From DASVBE01 sp963770375 (GTDB taxonomy: Bacteria > Actinomycetota > Actinomycetes > Streptosporangiales > Streptosporangiaceae): a stretch of DNA of 64,000 nucleotides. The stretch covers positions 5,203 to 69,202 of the forward strand of contig CAVYPM010000019.1 in the NCBI GenBank assembly GCA_963770375.1. The letters run 5' to 3'. The notes beneath the pieces are model-generated. The model was not told the origin of the DNA. It saw only the letters and a program-made list of their open reading frames with translations, and ran no database searches. The translations under genes were made by a program, and so were the position numbers. Every line of letters begins with the position of its first letter. Position 1 is the first letter of the stretch. This document shows positions 46,142 through 55,648 of the stretch, piece after piece.

Positions 46142-49067
46142 GTGGCCAGTGACCGCGCTGGGCCGACGGGGCTGGTCGGCCGGGATGGCGAGCTGGCCCG
46201 GCTGGGCGGTCTCGTGGACCCGCCGCCGGCCCGCAGCGAGGTGCTGGTGCTGCTGGGCGACGCGGGCGCGGGCAAGACTGTCGTGCTGGACGAGGTGGCC
46301 CGGCGGGCCGCGGCGGCCGGGCTGGCGGTGCGGCTGGCGGCCGGCCGGGAGTCCGAGCAGGACCTGGCCTTCGCCGGGCTGCATCAGCTGCTGCGGCCGG
46401 TGCTGGGCCGGGTGGCGGGCCTGCCGGCCCGGCAGGCGGACGCGCTGCGGGGGGCGTTCGGGCTGGCGGACGAGCCGGTGCCGCCCGACGCCCTGCTGAC
46501 CGGGCTGGCCGTGCTGACCCTGCTGTCTGACCTGGCCGGGGAGCGGCCGCTGCTGGTGGCCGTGGACGACGCCCAGTGGCTGGACCGTGGCTCGCTGGAC
46601 GCGCTGGCGTTCGCCGCACGGCGGTTCGGGGACGAGCGGCTGGTCCTGCTGGTCGGGGTCCGGGGCGCGGTCCCGCCCGCGGGGTTCGAACGGGACTTCG
46701 CCGAGCTCCGGCTTGCGCCGCTGAGCAGGCAGGATGCGGGCGGCTGCTCGACGCCCAGCCGCGGCCGCCGCGCGGGCGGGCCCGGGAGCAGGTCCTGGCG
46801 CAGGCCGCGGGCAACCCGATGGCGCTGATCGAGCTGTCCCGTGCGATTGCCGCCGACCCGGCCGCCGGGCGGCGCTGGGCGGCTGAGCCGCTGCCGCTGA
46901 CCGACCGGCTGACCGCGCTGCTGGCCGCGCAGTTCCGCGGGCTGCCGGGTGCGTCGCGCGAAGCGCTGCTGGTCGCGGCGGTGGCGGACAGCGCGGACGG
47001 GCCGACGGCGGAGGCGGGAGGCGGGGCGGCCCGGCCCGGCGGGGTGGCGGGGATGGCCGGGGCGGCAGGGGCGGCGGTGCTGCCCGGTCTGCCCGGGCTG
47101 AGCGCGGGGGCGCTGGCCCCGGCCGAGACGGCGGGGCTGATCCGGGCGGCGGCCGGGCGCGGCCCGCAGTTCACCCATCCGCTGGTCCGCTCGGCGGTGT
47201 ACCACGCGGTGCCGTTCGCCGACCGGGCCGCGGCGCACCTGCGGGTGGCGGGGGCGCTGCGGGACCAGCCCGACCGGTACGCCTGGCATCTGGCCGCGGC
47301 CGCGCTGGAACCCGACGAGCGCACGGCCGCGCTGCTCGAGGAGACCGCCGCGGTGGCGCAGCGCCGGGGCGGGGCCGCCGCGGCGGCCCGGGCGCTGGAG
47401 CGGGCCGCGCAGCTCAGCCCCGCGGAGCCGGACCGGGCCCGGCGGCTGCTGGCCGCGGCCGGGCTGGCCCGGCAGGCCGGCCAGGCCGACTGGGTGCGCG
47501 AGCTGTGCACCGGCGTCCTTACCCTCACCGCGGACCCGGGGCTGCGGCTGGCCGCCCGGCTGTCCATCGGCTGGGCCCTGGTCTGGTCCGATCAGCACGC
47601 CGGCGCGCTGGCCGCGCTGCTGTCCGTGGCCTCGGACGCGGCCGGGCCGTGGCCGGAGGCGGCCGCGGATGCGCTGGTGCTGGCCGCCACGGTGGCGTAC
47701 CAGACCGGCGGGCCGGCCGACCGGCAGGCCGTGCTCTCGGCCATGGACCGGATCCTGGTTCCGGCCGGCCAGGCGGCGCCGGCGGTCCCGGGGCTTCCCC
47801 GGCGAGCACCGCCTGTGGATCCGCGCCTGCGCCTTGCCGGCCGGGCAGCAGGCCGGGATACGGCCGCTGCTGCACGAGATCGCCGCCGGGGCGGTGCGCG
47901 ATCATTCCCTGGTCGGCGCGGCCGCCTGGCTGCTCGACGAGACCGAGCTGGCGGTCCGCCTGCTCCGCGAGGCGATCAGCAGACTGCGTGCGCCCGGGGT
48001 CCGCAGCGCGAGCGGCGCGGTGCTGTCCGCCCTGCAGTGGGCCTGTATCGACAGCGGCCGCTGGGACGAGGCGCTGGCCGCCGCCCGCGAGGCCGGCGAC
48101 GCGGCGGCGGCCTACAAGATGGAGTCGGTCGCGGCGTCGGCCGACCTGGCCACCGCGACGGTGCTGATCCTGCGCGGCGACCACGACGCGGCGCGGCCGC
48201 TGCTGGCCCGGGCCGGGGCGACCGTCGACGCGGCCGGATACCGTGCCTTTACGGCCAGGACCCGGCACGCGGCGGGCCTGTCGGCCCTGGCGCAGGGCCG
48301 TTACGCCGATGCGTATGACCAGCTCAGGCTGCTGTTCGGGGCGGACGGCGGGCCACTGCACCATCACGTGTCGTACCTGGGCCTGGCGGACCTGGCGGCG
48401 GCCGCGGCCCGCGCCGGGCACCGCCGCGAGGCCCGCACGCTGCTCGACCGCGCGCTGCCGCAGCTGGCCGCGGCCGGCGGGGCAGGCACGGCCGGCGTGC
48501 CCGGCGTGCGGCGGCCGGCGGGCGGCCGGCCCGCGGCTGGCCCAGCTCATCGCCTTGGCCCGCGGGCTGCTGGCCGCGCCCGCGGACGCCGAGCCGCATT
48601 TCGCCGCGGCCGTCGCGGACCCGGCCGGGGCGGCGTGGCCGTTCGAGCGGGCCCAGGCTCAGCTCGGCTACGGCGAATGGCTGCGCCGCCAGCGCCGCAT
48701 CAACGACGCCAAGCCCGTGCTCACCGCCGCGCTGGAGACGTTCCGGCGGCTCGGCGCCGCGCCGTGGTCCCGCCGGGCCGAGGCCGAGCTGCGGGCCTGC
48801 GGGGTGACCGCGACGGCCCCGGACGGCGGCGGCCTGGCCGCGCTGACGCCGCAGCAGCGCGAGATCGTCGTCCTGGCCGGCCGCGGCCTGACCAACGGCG
48901 AGATCGCGGACCGGCTCTACCTGTCGCCCCGCACGGTCGCCTCCCACCTGTACCGGTCGTACCCGAAGCTGGGGATCGCCGGCCGCCACCAGCTCGCCGC
49001 GCTGATCGCCCGCTCCGGCACGGACCCCGGCGCGGCACCTGGCCCGGCCCCCGGCGCGGGGCTATGA
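46142..49067 (+). CDS. LAL-type LuxR regulator with AAA ATPase domain, three frameshifts
   Basis: A large ATP-binding regulator of the LuxR family, about 970 residues when joined. N-terminal ATPase: Walker A LGDAGAGKTVVLDE, Walker B RPLLVAVDDAQWLDR. The middle is an alpha-helical TPR-like region (ALERAAQLSPAEPDRARRLL; GRWDEALAAAREAGD). The C-terminal LuxR helix-turn-helix: LTPQQREIVVLAGRGLTNGE, then LYLSPRTVASHLYRSYPKL. Frame changes near 46735, 47805 and 48520. The divergent hydrolase gene is a likely target. GTG 46142 is supported by GAGGG at 46129. Confidence 0.85.
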
Positions 49068-50081
49068 ACCAGCCCGCGGGTCGACGTGGATCTTGGGACC
49101 CAGGCCCGCGCCCGGCGGGCGGTGGCCGGCCAGCACCTCGCTGACCTCGCCGAGGGTGACGGTGGCGCCGACCAGCGGCCGGGGGTCGACGCGCTGCGCG
49201 GCGAACGCCTCGATGGCCGCGTCGATGCCGCCCGAGCCGGACAGGATCCCGGTGACGGTCACGTCCTTGAGCGCGGCGACCCGGGTGTCGATCAGGCTGG
49301 GGCGGCCCGCCAGCCCGATGTACACCACGCGGCCGGCCGGCTCGACGAGGTCGAGGGCCAGGGCCGGCAGGTCCGCGGCGTTGGTGGCCTCGACCACGGC
49401 GTCGAACGGCAGGTCAGGGAGGGTGTCCTGGGTCCAGACGTGCGTGAAGCCCAGGCTGCGCACGAACTCCGCCGAACCCGTGCGGGGGCCCATCAGGTGC
49501 ACCTCGGCGCCGTCCGCGCGCAGGTACAGCGCGACCAGGGACCCGATGGCGCCGGGGCCCATCACGAGGATCCGCTCGCCGGGCCGGGCGCGCGCGGCCC
49601 GCGCCGCGCGCAGCGCGTTCGCCCCGGGCTCGACCAGCGCACCGACCGTCTCGCCGATCCCGGCGGGCAGCGCGTGCAGGGACGAGACGGGCACCGCGAC
49701 CTGCTCGGCCAGCGCCCCCGGGCGGCCGCCGCGGACGCCGACCTCGGTGCGCTGCGCGCACACGTGCTGGTGACCGCGCTGGCAGCGGCGGCAGGCGCCG
49801 CAGCCCAGCATGGTGTCGCCCATGACCCGCTGGCCGGCCCAGGCCGGGTCGGCACCGGGGCCCACGGCCCGCACGGTCCCGCACCACTCGTGCCCCAGGC
49901 GCATCGGATAGCTCGCGTGCCCCTGATGCAGGTAGGCCATCTCGCCGGTGAAGAACTCGGTATCGGTGCCGCACAGGCCGACCCGCTCGACGTCGATGAC
50001 AGCTTCGCCCGGCCCCGCTACGGGCGCCGGGATGTCCTCCACGCCGCCCTCCCCCGGCCCCCGCAGGACATAAGCCCTCAC
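49062..50081 (-). CDS. Zinc-dependent medium-chain alcohol dehydrogenase
   Basis: A 339-residue MDR-family dehydrogenase. The catalytic zinc ligands lie in VGLCGTDTEFF and LGHEWCG. The structural zinc site has four Cys (LGCGACRRCQRGHQHVC). The NAD(P) site is GPGAIGSLVALYL. The pattern CGTDTEF and the sorbitol/threonine-dehydrogenase-like layout point to a polyol or amino-alcohol substrate, which I cannot specify. Its end overlaps the convergent LuxR stop by 6 bp. GTG 50081 is chosen because VRAYVLRG is where the family starts. Confidence 0.87.
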   Translation of the reverse strand: MRAYVLRGPGEGGVEDIPAPVAGPGEAVIDVERVGLCGTDTEFFTGEMAYLHQGHASYPMRLGHEWCGTVRAVGPGADPAWAGQRVMGDTMLGCGACRRCQRGHQHVCAQRTEVGVRGGRPGALAEQVAVPVSSLHALPAGIGETVGALVEPGANALRAARAARARPGERILVMGPGAIGSLVALYLRADGAEVHLMGPRTGSAEFVRSLGFTHVWTQDTLPDLPFDAVVEATNAADLPALALDLVEPAGRVVYIGLAGRPSLIDTRVAALKDVTVTGILSGSGGIDAAIEAFAAQRVDPRPLVGATVTLGEVSEVLAGHRPPGAGLGPKIHVDPRAGS

Positions 50082-50198
50082 CGGGCCGCCGCCCCGGGTG
50101 CCGCCGCCCGGGCAGCCGTGATCCGCTGACGCTGCATGATCAGACCCTGGCACGAACCGTACGGGAACAAGAATGGGCCCAGTGGAAAGGAGGCCGCC

Positions 50199-51041
50199 GT
50201 GACCACACGGAACCGCGGCGACGGGCAGCTCAGCACCGGCGCCCCCGCGACGTTCGTCGACCGCGTGCGCCCGGACGGCGTGCTCGTCCGGTGGGAGTCC
50301 CGCCACCACCGCAAGCACCAGAAGCCAGCCGTCGGCTCAATGTGGTGGGCGCCCAGGGCACGCGGATGGTGGATCGCCATCCTGTTCGCCATCGGATCGC
50401 TGCTATTCGCTATCGGCTCGGTGCCCGGGTACGCCAGCGCGGTCGGGGTCGTTGGGGACACGGTCACCTACTTCATCGGCTCGCTGTTTTTCACCACGGC
50501 CTCGTTCCTTTCCTACCGGGAGGCGGTCGACGCCGCCCCGGCGGCGCTGAATCCCGCGCACCGGCGCTTCTTCGTCTACCAGCCCGGGCGGATCGACTGG
50601 TGGGCGACCGCGGTGCAACTCGCCGGGACCGTGTACTTCAATGTCAGCACCGGGCTCGCCATGGTGACCAACCTGTCCGCGCAGGCCGCTCACCGGCACG
50701 TGTGGCGGCCCGATGCCATCGGCTCGGTCTGTTTCCTGGTTTCCAGCGCGCTGGCCTGGTACGAGATCTGCCACGGCTGGATGGCCTGGCGTCCCCGGTC
50801 GTGGTCCTGGTGGATCACCCTGGCCAACCTGGTCGGGTCCGTCGCCTTCGGCGTTTCCGCGGTGGCCGGTTACGTCAACCCGGTGACCGGCCAGGTTCAT
50901 AACGCCGGACGGGCCAACACGCAGACCCTGATCGGCGCGGTCTGCTTCCTCATCGGTGCCGTGCTGCTGCTACCCGAACGCACCGAGGAGGTCAGCGGCC
51001 AGGTGATGGCGCCTGCCGCTGGCTCCGCCAGCGGCCCATGA
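50199..51041 (+). CDS. Six-helix membrane protein, YrhK-like
   Basis: A 280-residue protein with about six hydrophobic segments: WWIAILFAIGSLLFAIGSV, VVGDTVTYFIGSLFFTTASF, ATAVQLAGTVYFNVSTGLA, IGSVCFLVSSALAWYEI, WWITLANLVGSVAFGVSAV and TLIGAVCFLIGAVLLLP. The repeated (F/W)xxGSxxF pattern recalls YrhK-like domains, so I give that as a possible family only. GTG 50199 follows AAAGGAGG (50186-50193). It is divergent from the zinc dehydrogenase and has no evident partner genes. Confidence 0.6.
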   Translation: MTTRNRGDGQLSTGAPATFVDRVRPDGVLVRWESRHHRKHQKPAVGSMWWAPRARGWWIAILFAIGSLLFAIGSVPGYASAVGVVGDTVTYFIGSLFFTTASFLSYREAVDAAPAALNPAHRRFFVYQPGRIDWWATAVQLAGTVYFNVSTGLAMVTNLSAQAAHRHVWRPDAIGSVCFLVSSALAWYEICHGWMAWRPRSWSWWITLANLVGSVAFGVSAVAGYVNPVTGQVHNAGRANTQTLIGAVCFLIGAVLLLPERTEEVSGQVMAPAAGSASGP

Positions 51042-51204
51042 CCGGCCACTGCCGGCCGGAGAGACCGGCCGGGCCACTTTTACCCCTGCACGGGGGATGC
51101 TACGTCCGGCCGCAAGATCTGGAATCGAATCATGAAGCGGCTCACGAGCGTGCACCCGCTGCCGAGAGAGAACTGGTGTGGCCTCAATCAAGGGGATGGT
51201 AAGT

Positions 51205-52605
51205 ATGGCGTTGCACGAGCGTGACGTGATTCGTGACCAGATGGCGGACTGTGTGTTCGCCGACCGGGATCTGACCAGGCCGGTGCCGAAGTACACGTTC
51301 CCGCAGGAGGGGACGCTGCCGCGGGATGCGTATCAGCTGGTGGCTGATGAGCTGATGCTCGATGGGAACGCGCGGCAGAATCTGGCGACGTTCTGCCAGA
51401 CGTGGGAGGAGCCGGAGGTTCTGGCGCTGATGGCGCTGTCGGTCAATAAGAACATGATCGACCGGGATGAGTACCCGCAGACCGCCGAGATCGAGCGGCG
51501 GTGCGTGCACATGATGGCGGATCTGTGGAATGCGCCGGAGGCGGCCAACACGGTGGGGGCCTCGGCGATCGGGTCGTCGGAGGCGTGCATGCTGGCCGGG
51601 ATGGCGGCCAAGTGGCGGTGGCGGGCCAGGCGCCGGGCCGCGGGCAAGGGCACCGAGACGCCGAACATGGTGTGCGGGCCGGTGCAGGTGGTGTGGCATA
51701 AGTTCGCCCGGTACTGGGACATCGAGATGCGTGAGGTGCCGATGTCGCCGGGGCACTACGCGATGGATCCGGCGGACGTGCTGGCGCGGGTGGATGAGAA
51801 CACGATCATGGTGGTGCCGACGCTGGGGGTCACCTACACCGGCGCGTATGAGCCGGTGGCGGGCATAGCGGCCGCGCTGGACCAGCTGCACGCCGGCACC
51901 GGCCTCGATGTTGACATTCACGTCGACGCGGCCAGCGGCGGTTTCCTGGCGCCGTTCTGCGCGCCGGAGGTGGCGTTCGATTTCCGGCTGCCCCGGGTGA
52001 AGTCGATCAGCGCGTCGGGGCACAAGTTCGGCCTGGCCCCGCTGGGGGCCGGGTGGGTGGTCTTCCGGGACGTGGCCGAGCTGCCCGGGGACCTGATCTT
52101 CCACGTGAATTACCTGGGCGGGGACATGCCGGTGTTCCAGATCAACTTCTCCCGCCCGGCCGGGCAGATCATCGCGTCCTACTACAACTTCCTGCGGCTG
52201 GGGTTCGACGGGTACCGCAAGGTTCACATGTCCTCGTATGAGATCGGCCAGTACCTGGCCGCCGAGATCGTCAAACTCGGGCCGTTCGAGCTGCTGTGCG
52301 ACAGCAACCCGGACACCGGCATCCCGACGGTCACCTGGCGGATCCGCGAGGGTGCAGGACCCCGGGTACACGCTGTTCGACCTGGCCGACCGGCTGCGCA
52401 CCCGCGGCTGGCAGGTGCCCGCCTACACCCTGACCGGCACCGCCGCCGGCATCGCGGTACAGCGCATCCTGGTCCGCCTCGGCGTCAGCCGGACATGGCC
52501 TCCCTGCTGCTCGACGACTTCCGCGACGCCGTCGCCCACTTCACCAGGCACCCGGTCACCGTGTCCATGACCAAGGAGGAATCCGGCGGGTTCAGCCACC
52601 TGTAA
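51205..52605 (+). CDS. Glutamate decarboxylase, two frameshifts
   Basis: About 466 residues when joined. A pyridoxal-phosphate enzyme converting glutamate to GABA and CO2, used for acid tolerance. Substrate region YTFPQEGTLPRDAYQLVADE, ASAIGSSEACMLAGMA, VDIHVDAASGGFLAPF (Asp to PLP) and the PLP-lysine in SISASGHKFGLAPLG. The frame changes near 52355 (joining IREG to VQDPGYTLFDLADRLRT) and near 52490 (returning to ASLLLDDFRDAVAHF). I chose ATG 51205 with AAGGGGA at 51190-51196 upstream. A succinate-semialdehyde dehydrogenase at 61 kb could complete GABA use, with no aminotransferase visible. Confidence 0.9.
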   Translation: MALHERDVIRDQMADCVFADRDLTRPVPKYTFPQEGTLPRDAYQLVADELMLDGNARQNLATFCQTWEEPEVLALMALSVNKNMIDRDEYPQTAEIERRCVHMMADLWNAPEAANTVGASAIGSSEACMLAGMAAKWRWRARRRAAGKGTETPNMVCGPVQVVWHKFARYWDIEMREVPMSPGHYAMDPADVLARVDENTIMVVPTLGVTYTGAYEPVAGIAAALDQLHAGTGLDVDIHVDAASGGFLAPFCAPEVAFDFRLPRVKSISASGHKFGLAPLGAGWVVFRDVAELPGDLIFHVNYLGGDMPVFQINFSRPAGQIIASYYNFLRLGFDGYRKVHMSSYEIGQYLAAEIVKLGPFELLCDSNPDTGIPTVTWRIREGAGPRVHAVRPGRPAAHPRLAGARLHPDRHRRRHRGTAHPGPPRRQPDMASLLLDDFRDAVAHFTRHPVTVSMTKEESGGFSHL

Positions 52606-52956
52606 CGATCTTGAACGCCCGCAGACTACGCCTGCCTCAGGCCTCTGACCTGAACGAACGGTCGGGATGGCGGTGTCGAACCTCGGGACATCGAGGACAG
52701 ATGTCTCAAGACATCCAGGACAGCTGGCCGGTGTGGCTCTAGGGGCTAGCGCGGACCATCCTCACCCGGCGAATCATCAGAATCAGGTGACAGCCGCTCA
52801 CCCTTATGACGGTTAGCTTCGGGCGCAGCAAACCGTGCAACGAGGAAGGCCGCAGCCTGGTCTGCAAACTGAGTGATTCCGCGAGGTCAGGGGCGCGACT
52901 GGGCCATCAGTCGGAGCCGCTGTCCTGGACGGTCGACGCGAAAGGAAACGGCACCC
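52606..52956. other. Intergenic region with tRNA-like remnant and palindromes
   Basis: About 350 bp without a gene. It contains the degenerate tRNA-Pro 3'-end copy (52636-52682, listed separately) and, directly after it, GATGTCT (52700) and AGACATC (52709-52715), a perfect 7-bp inverted repeat with a 2-base centre, preceded by another GACATC at 52688. The rest shows nothing I can name. AAAGGAAA at 52941 serves the next gene. Confidence 0.5.
52636..52682. repeat. Degenerate direct copy of tRNA-Pro 3' end and flank
   Basis: Matches 55312-55360 in the same orientation: both read CTCAGGC, one mismatch, TCTGACCTG, a variable 7-mer, GGTCGGGATGGCGG, then TCGAACC after a 1-base gap. About 39 of 48 positions agree by eye. 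The second copy is the 3' end of tRNA-Pro plus 17-18 bp of flank, so this looks like an old attachment-site duplication. Confidence 0.6.
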
Positions 52957-53701
52957 ATGCCTGACGAGCGAGCAGCCGGACTCTGGCGACCGGGGAAGCA
53001 CGGTCGCTGACCTCGCCGGGGCCGCGGGTTCCGGCTCCGTCGATGGCCGCCACCTGCTGCTGGTCGGTGCGGGGCCTGGCCTTGGCCTGGCCGTGGCACG
53101 CCGCTTCGCCGTGGGCGGCTACCGGGTAACCCTGGTAGCGCGCAGCACCGACGGCCTCCGCGGCCTGGCGGGCGCCTTGGCCGCTACCGGCGCCCCGATC
53201 AGCACCATCGCGGCCGATGCCAGCGATCCCGAGGGCCTGGGCGCCCGGATCAGGGAGCTGTATCTCGGCCATGGCGCACCGGGCGTCATCGTCTATAACG
53301 CCGTCATGGGAGCTCCAGACCGGCTGCTGAGCTCAACTGCCGCCCACCTCCAGGCGGCGTATGCCGTCGACGTCATCGGCGCCGTTGTCGTCGCGCAGGC
53401 GGCCGCCCCGGCCATGCGGGCCGCTGGCTCGGGGACCATCCTCGTCACCGGGGGCGGGTTCGCCGACCACCCGATCCCGGCCCTTGCGACCGTTTCCCTC
53501 GGCAAGGCGGCTCTGCGGTCGGCCGCGACAATGCTCGGCGCTGACCTGGAACCAGACGGCATCCGTGTGGCCACACTGACGATCGCAGGGCAGATAGCCG
53601 CCGGGACCTCCTTTGACCCCGAGCGCATCGCCGAACGCTACTGGCAGGTCGTCCACGCGGACGGTCCATGGCAGGCAGAATTCCGGTTCACCGGCGAGTA
53701 G
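52957..53701 (+). CDS. SDR-like NAD(P)-binding protein, 5' frameshift
   Basis: Rossmann protein of about 247 residues. Nucleotide site LLVGAGPGLGLAVARRF, then VTLVARSTDGL, and the short-chain dehydrogenase core GVIVYNAVMGAPD and TILVTGGGFADHP. The catalytic tyrosine is missing: the YxxxK position reads SLGK, so it may not be a dehydrogenase in the usual sense. ATG 52957 has AAAGGAAA upstream, but its frame stops after 17 codons. The conserved part starts in another frame near 52980, so one base change is needed. Longest plain frame starts at 53093. Confidence 0.65.
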
Positions 53702-53886
53702 GCGGCGTCTCACGGATGCGCGGCAAACCCGGCACCGAGCTGCAGCACCACGACGACGCCGCGGCACTGTCCGACCCGGCGCCGCAAACCGGCCACTACC
53801 TAACCGCCGACCTCCACCAGTAGCCAGAACCCCCCAGGGGTCTCGCTGGGACAGGCGCGCAATCGGGGGGCCGTTAGGTTAAAACC

Positions 53887-54916
53887 ATGGACTATCGCAC
53901 TTTGGGGCATAGCGGCTGCGCAGTGTCGGCCCTTGGCCTGGGGACCATGACCTTCGGCGTGGAGACGGACGAGCCGGGCGCGCATGAGCAGCTGGACCGT
54001 TTCGTTGAGGCGGGCGGCACGTTGGTCGACACGGCCGATACCTACGGCAACGGGAGATCGGAGGAGATCATCGGCCGCTGGCTGGCCAGCGCCGGCCGGG
54101 GTCACTGAGCCGGTAGTGCTGGCCACGAAGGGCCGCTTCCCGCTTGATGATTCTCCCAACGGTGCCGGGTTGTCCGCGCGGCATCTGACCCGGGCGCTGG
54201 ACGCGTCGCTGCGCCGGCTGGGCGTCGAGGCGGTTGACCTGTATCAGGTTCATGCGTTCGATCCGTGGACGCCGCTGGAGGAAACGGTGCGTGCCCTCGA
54301 CGGGTTTGCCCGTGCTGGCAAGATCCGCTACTGGGGGCTGTCGAACTTCACCGGCTGGCAGTTGACCAAGGCAGTGCACCTGGCCCGGGCGCTCAATGCT
54401 GCCGGGCCGGTGACGCTTCAGCCGCAGTACAGCCTGCTGGCGCGGGAGATCGAGTGGGAGATCGTGCCTGCGGCGATCGACGCGGGCCTGGGGCTGCTGC
54501 CCTGGAGTCCGCTCGGCGGCGGCTGGCTGTCGGGCAAGTACCAGCGCGGCCAGCGGCCGTCCGGCGCCACCCGCCTGGGCGAGGACCCCAACCGGGGCAT
54601 GGAAGCCTACGGCCGGCGGGGCACGCGGCGCACCTGGGATGTCATCGACGCGGTGCAGAAAGTCGCCGAGCAGCGCGGTGTGTCCATGGCCGAGATCGCG
54701 CTGGCGTGGGTGAGCGATCGGCCAGCGGTGACCTCGACAATCCTCGGCGCTCGCACAGCCGGGCAGCTGGAGACCAATCTTCGCGCCACTGACCTGCATC
54801 TCGGCCCTGCCGAAACCGCCGCGCTCAACGCCGCGAGCGACCCGCAGCCCTCTGACTATCCGTACGGCGAGCTGGGGGTGCAGCAGCGCGACCGCCGCCT
54901 CGCCGGTGGTGGCTAA
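53887..54916 (+). CDS. Aldo/keto reductase, one frameshift
   Basis: About 342 residues when joined, an AKR-family NADPH oxidoreductase. Catalytic Asp/Tyr in LVDTADTYGNGRSEEIIG, Lys in VVLATKGRFPL, His in DLYQVHAFDPWTPLEE, the cofactor segments SNFTGWQLTKAV and LLPWSPLGGGWLSGKY, and the C-terminal ILGARTAGQLETNL (NADPH site). Near 54105 one base is out of frame between WLASAGR and VTEPVVLATK. Upstream, ACCTAAC (53798) and GTTAGGT (53873) form an inverted repeat around the promoter. The substrate is unknown. Confidence 0.85.
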
Positions 54917-54967
54917 CACGGCCGCGCAGGTCGCGGCGGCCGCTATCCGCGGGCGATGTGAGCCTGG

Positions 54968-55321
54968 TCAGCCCTCGTCTGGCGCATGGTCGCTGGTGCG
55001 GGCCAGGACCTGGAATAGGGCGGCGATGTCCCGGTGCTCATAGCCGAGCTGAGCCGCCCTGGTGAGTATCTGGTCGGCGACGCCGGTGGAAGGCAACTGG
55101 ATGCCCAGGTCGCGGGCCATCGCCAGAGCTAGCCGGACGTCCTTGTGCATCAGCCCTACGTCGAACCATGCTTCCTGGGGAAGGTCAAGCACCAGAGGGG
55201 CGCGCAGCTTCAGCATCGGGGAACCGATAGGGCTTGCGGCCATGACCTGGCTTGCGCGCGGGCTCACCGTACTCAGGTCCACCCAGATCTTCTGCGGGCC
55301 CAGAGGAGCCATCTCAGGCAT
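54968..55321 (-). pseudogene. Remnant of 3-hydroxyisobutyrate dehydrogenase-like gene
   Basis: A 117-codon frame with pieces of a beta-hydroxyacid dehydrogenase. WVDLSTVSPRASQVMAA is from the NAD-binding domain (the DxSTVSP segment), and directly afterwards MLKLRAPLVLDLPQEAWFD and VGLMHKDVRLALAMARDLG (with the KD catalytic Lys) are from the C-terminal domain. The N-terminal Rossmann motif and about 100 internal residues are missing. The 5' end stops at the tRNA-Pro flank (55312), so the gene was probably cut when the adjacent region was rearranged. Confidence 0.65.
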
Positions 55322-55338
55322 CTGACCTGCGGCAATGG

Positions 55339-55413
55339 TCGGGATGGCGGGATTCGAACCCGCGACCTCCTGCTCCCAAAGCAGGCGCGCTAACCAAGCT
55401 GCGCTACATCCCG
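55339..55413 (-). tRNA. tRNA-Pro(TGG)
   Basis: On the minus strand: CGGGATGTAGCGCAGCTTGG start, anticodon stem CCTGC/GCAGG with loop TTTGGGA giving anticodon TGG, T arm with GGTTCGAATC, acceptor CGGGATG/CATCCCG. CCA is encoded (55336-55338). The 3' flank is repeated at 52636, see that entry. Confidence 0.95.
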
Positions 55414-55494
55414 TCGGGTCACCGAAGCCTACCCCGGGCAGGCCCGGACCGCGCCGCGGGACGGTACGCTACGCAGGGGCGGCCAGGCCGCCGC

Positions 55495-55568
55495 GCGGGC
55501 GTAGCTCAATGGCAGAGCCCCAGCCTTCCAAGCTGGTCATGCGGGTTCGATTCCCGTCGCCCGCTCCA
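55495..55568 (+). tRNA. tRNA-Gly(TCC)
   Basis: GCGGGCGTAGCTCAATGGCA start, anticodon stem CCAGC/GCTGG with loop CTTCCAA giving anticodon TCC, T arm GGGTTCGATTCCC, acceptor GCGGGCG/CGCCCGC, discriminator T and encoded CCA at 55566-55568. Divergent from tRNA-Pro with 81 bp between. Confidence 0.95.
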
Positions 55569-55648
55569 GCGCTCCGGCCCAGGTAGCAGGTATGCCGAGA
55601 GTTCGAGGAACCGGGCCGGGCCAAGGTGCGGGCCACACGCGGGCGCGG

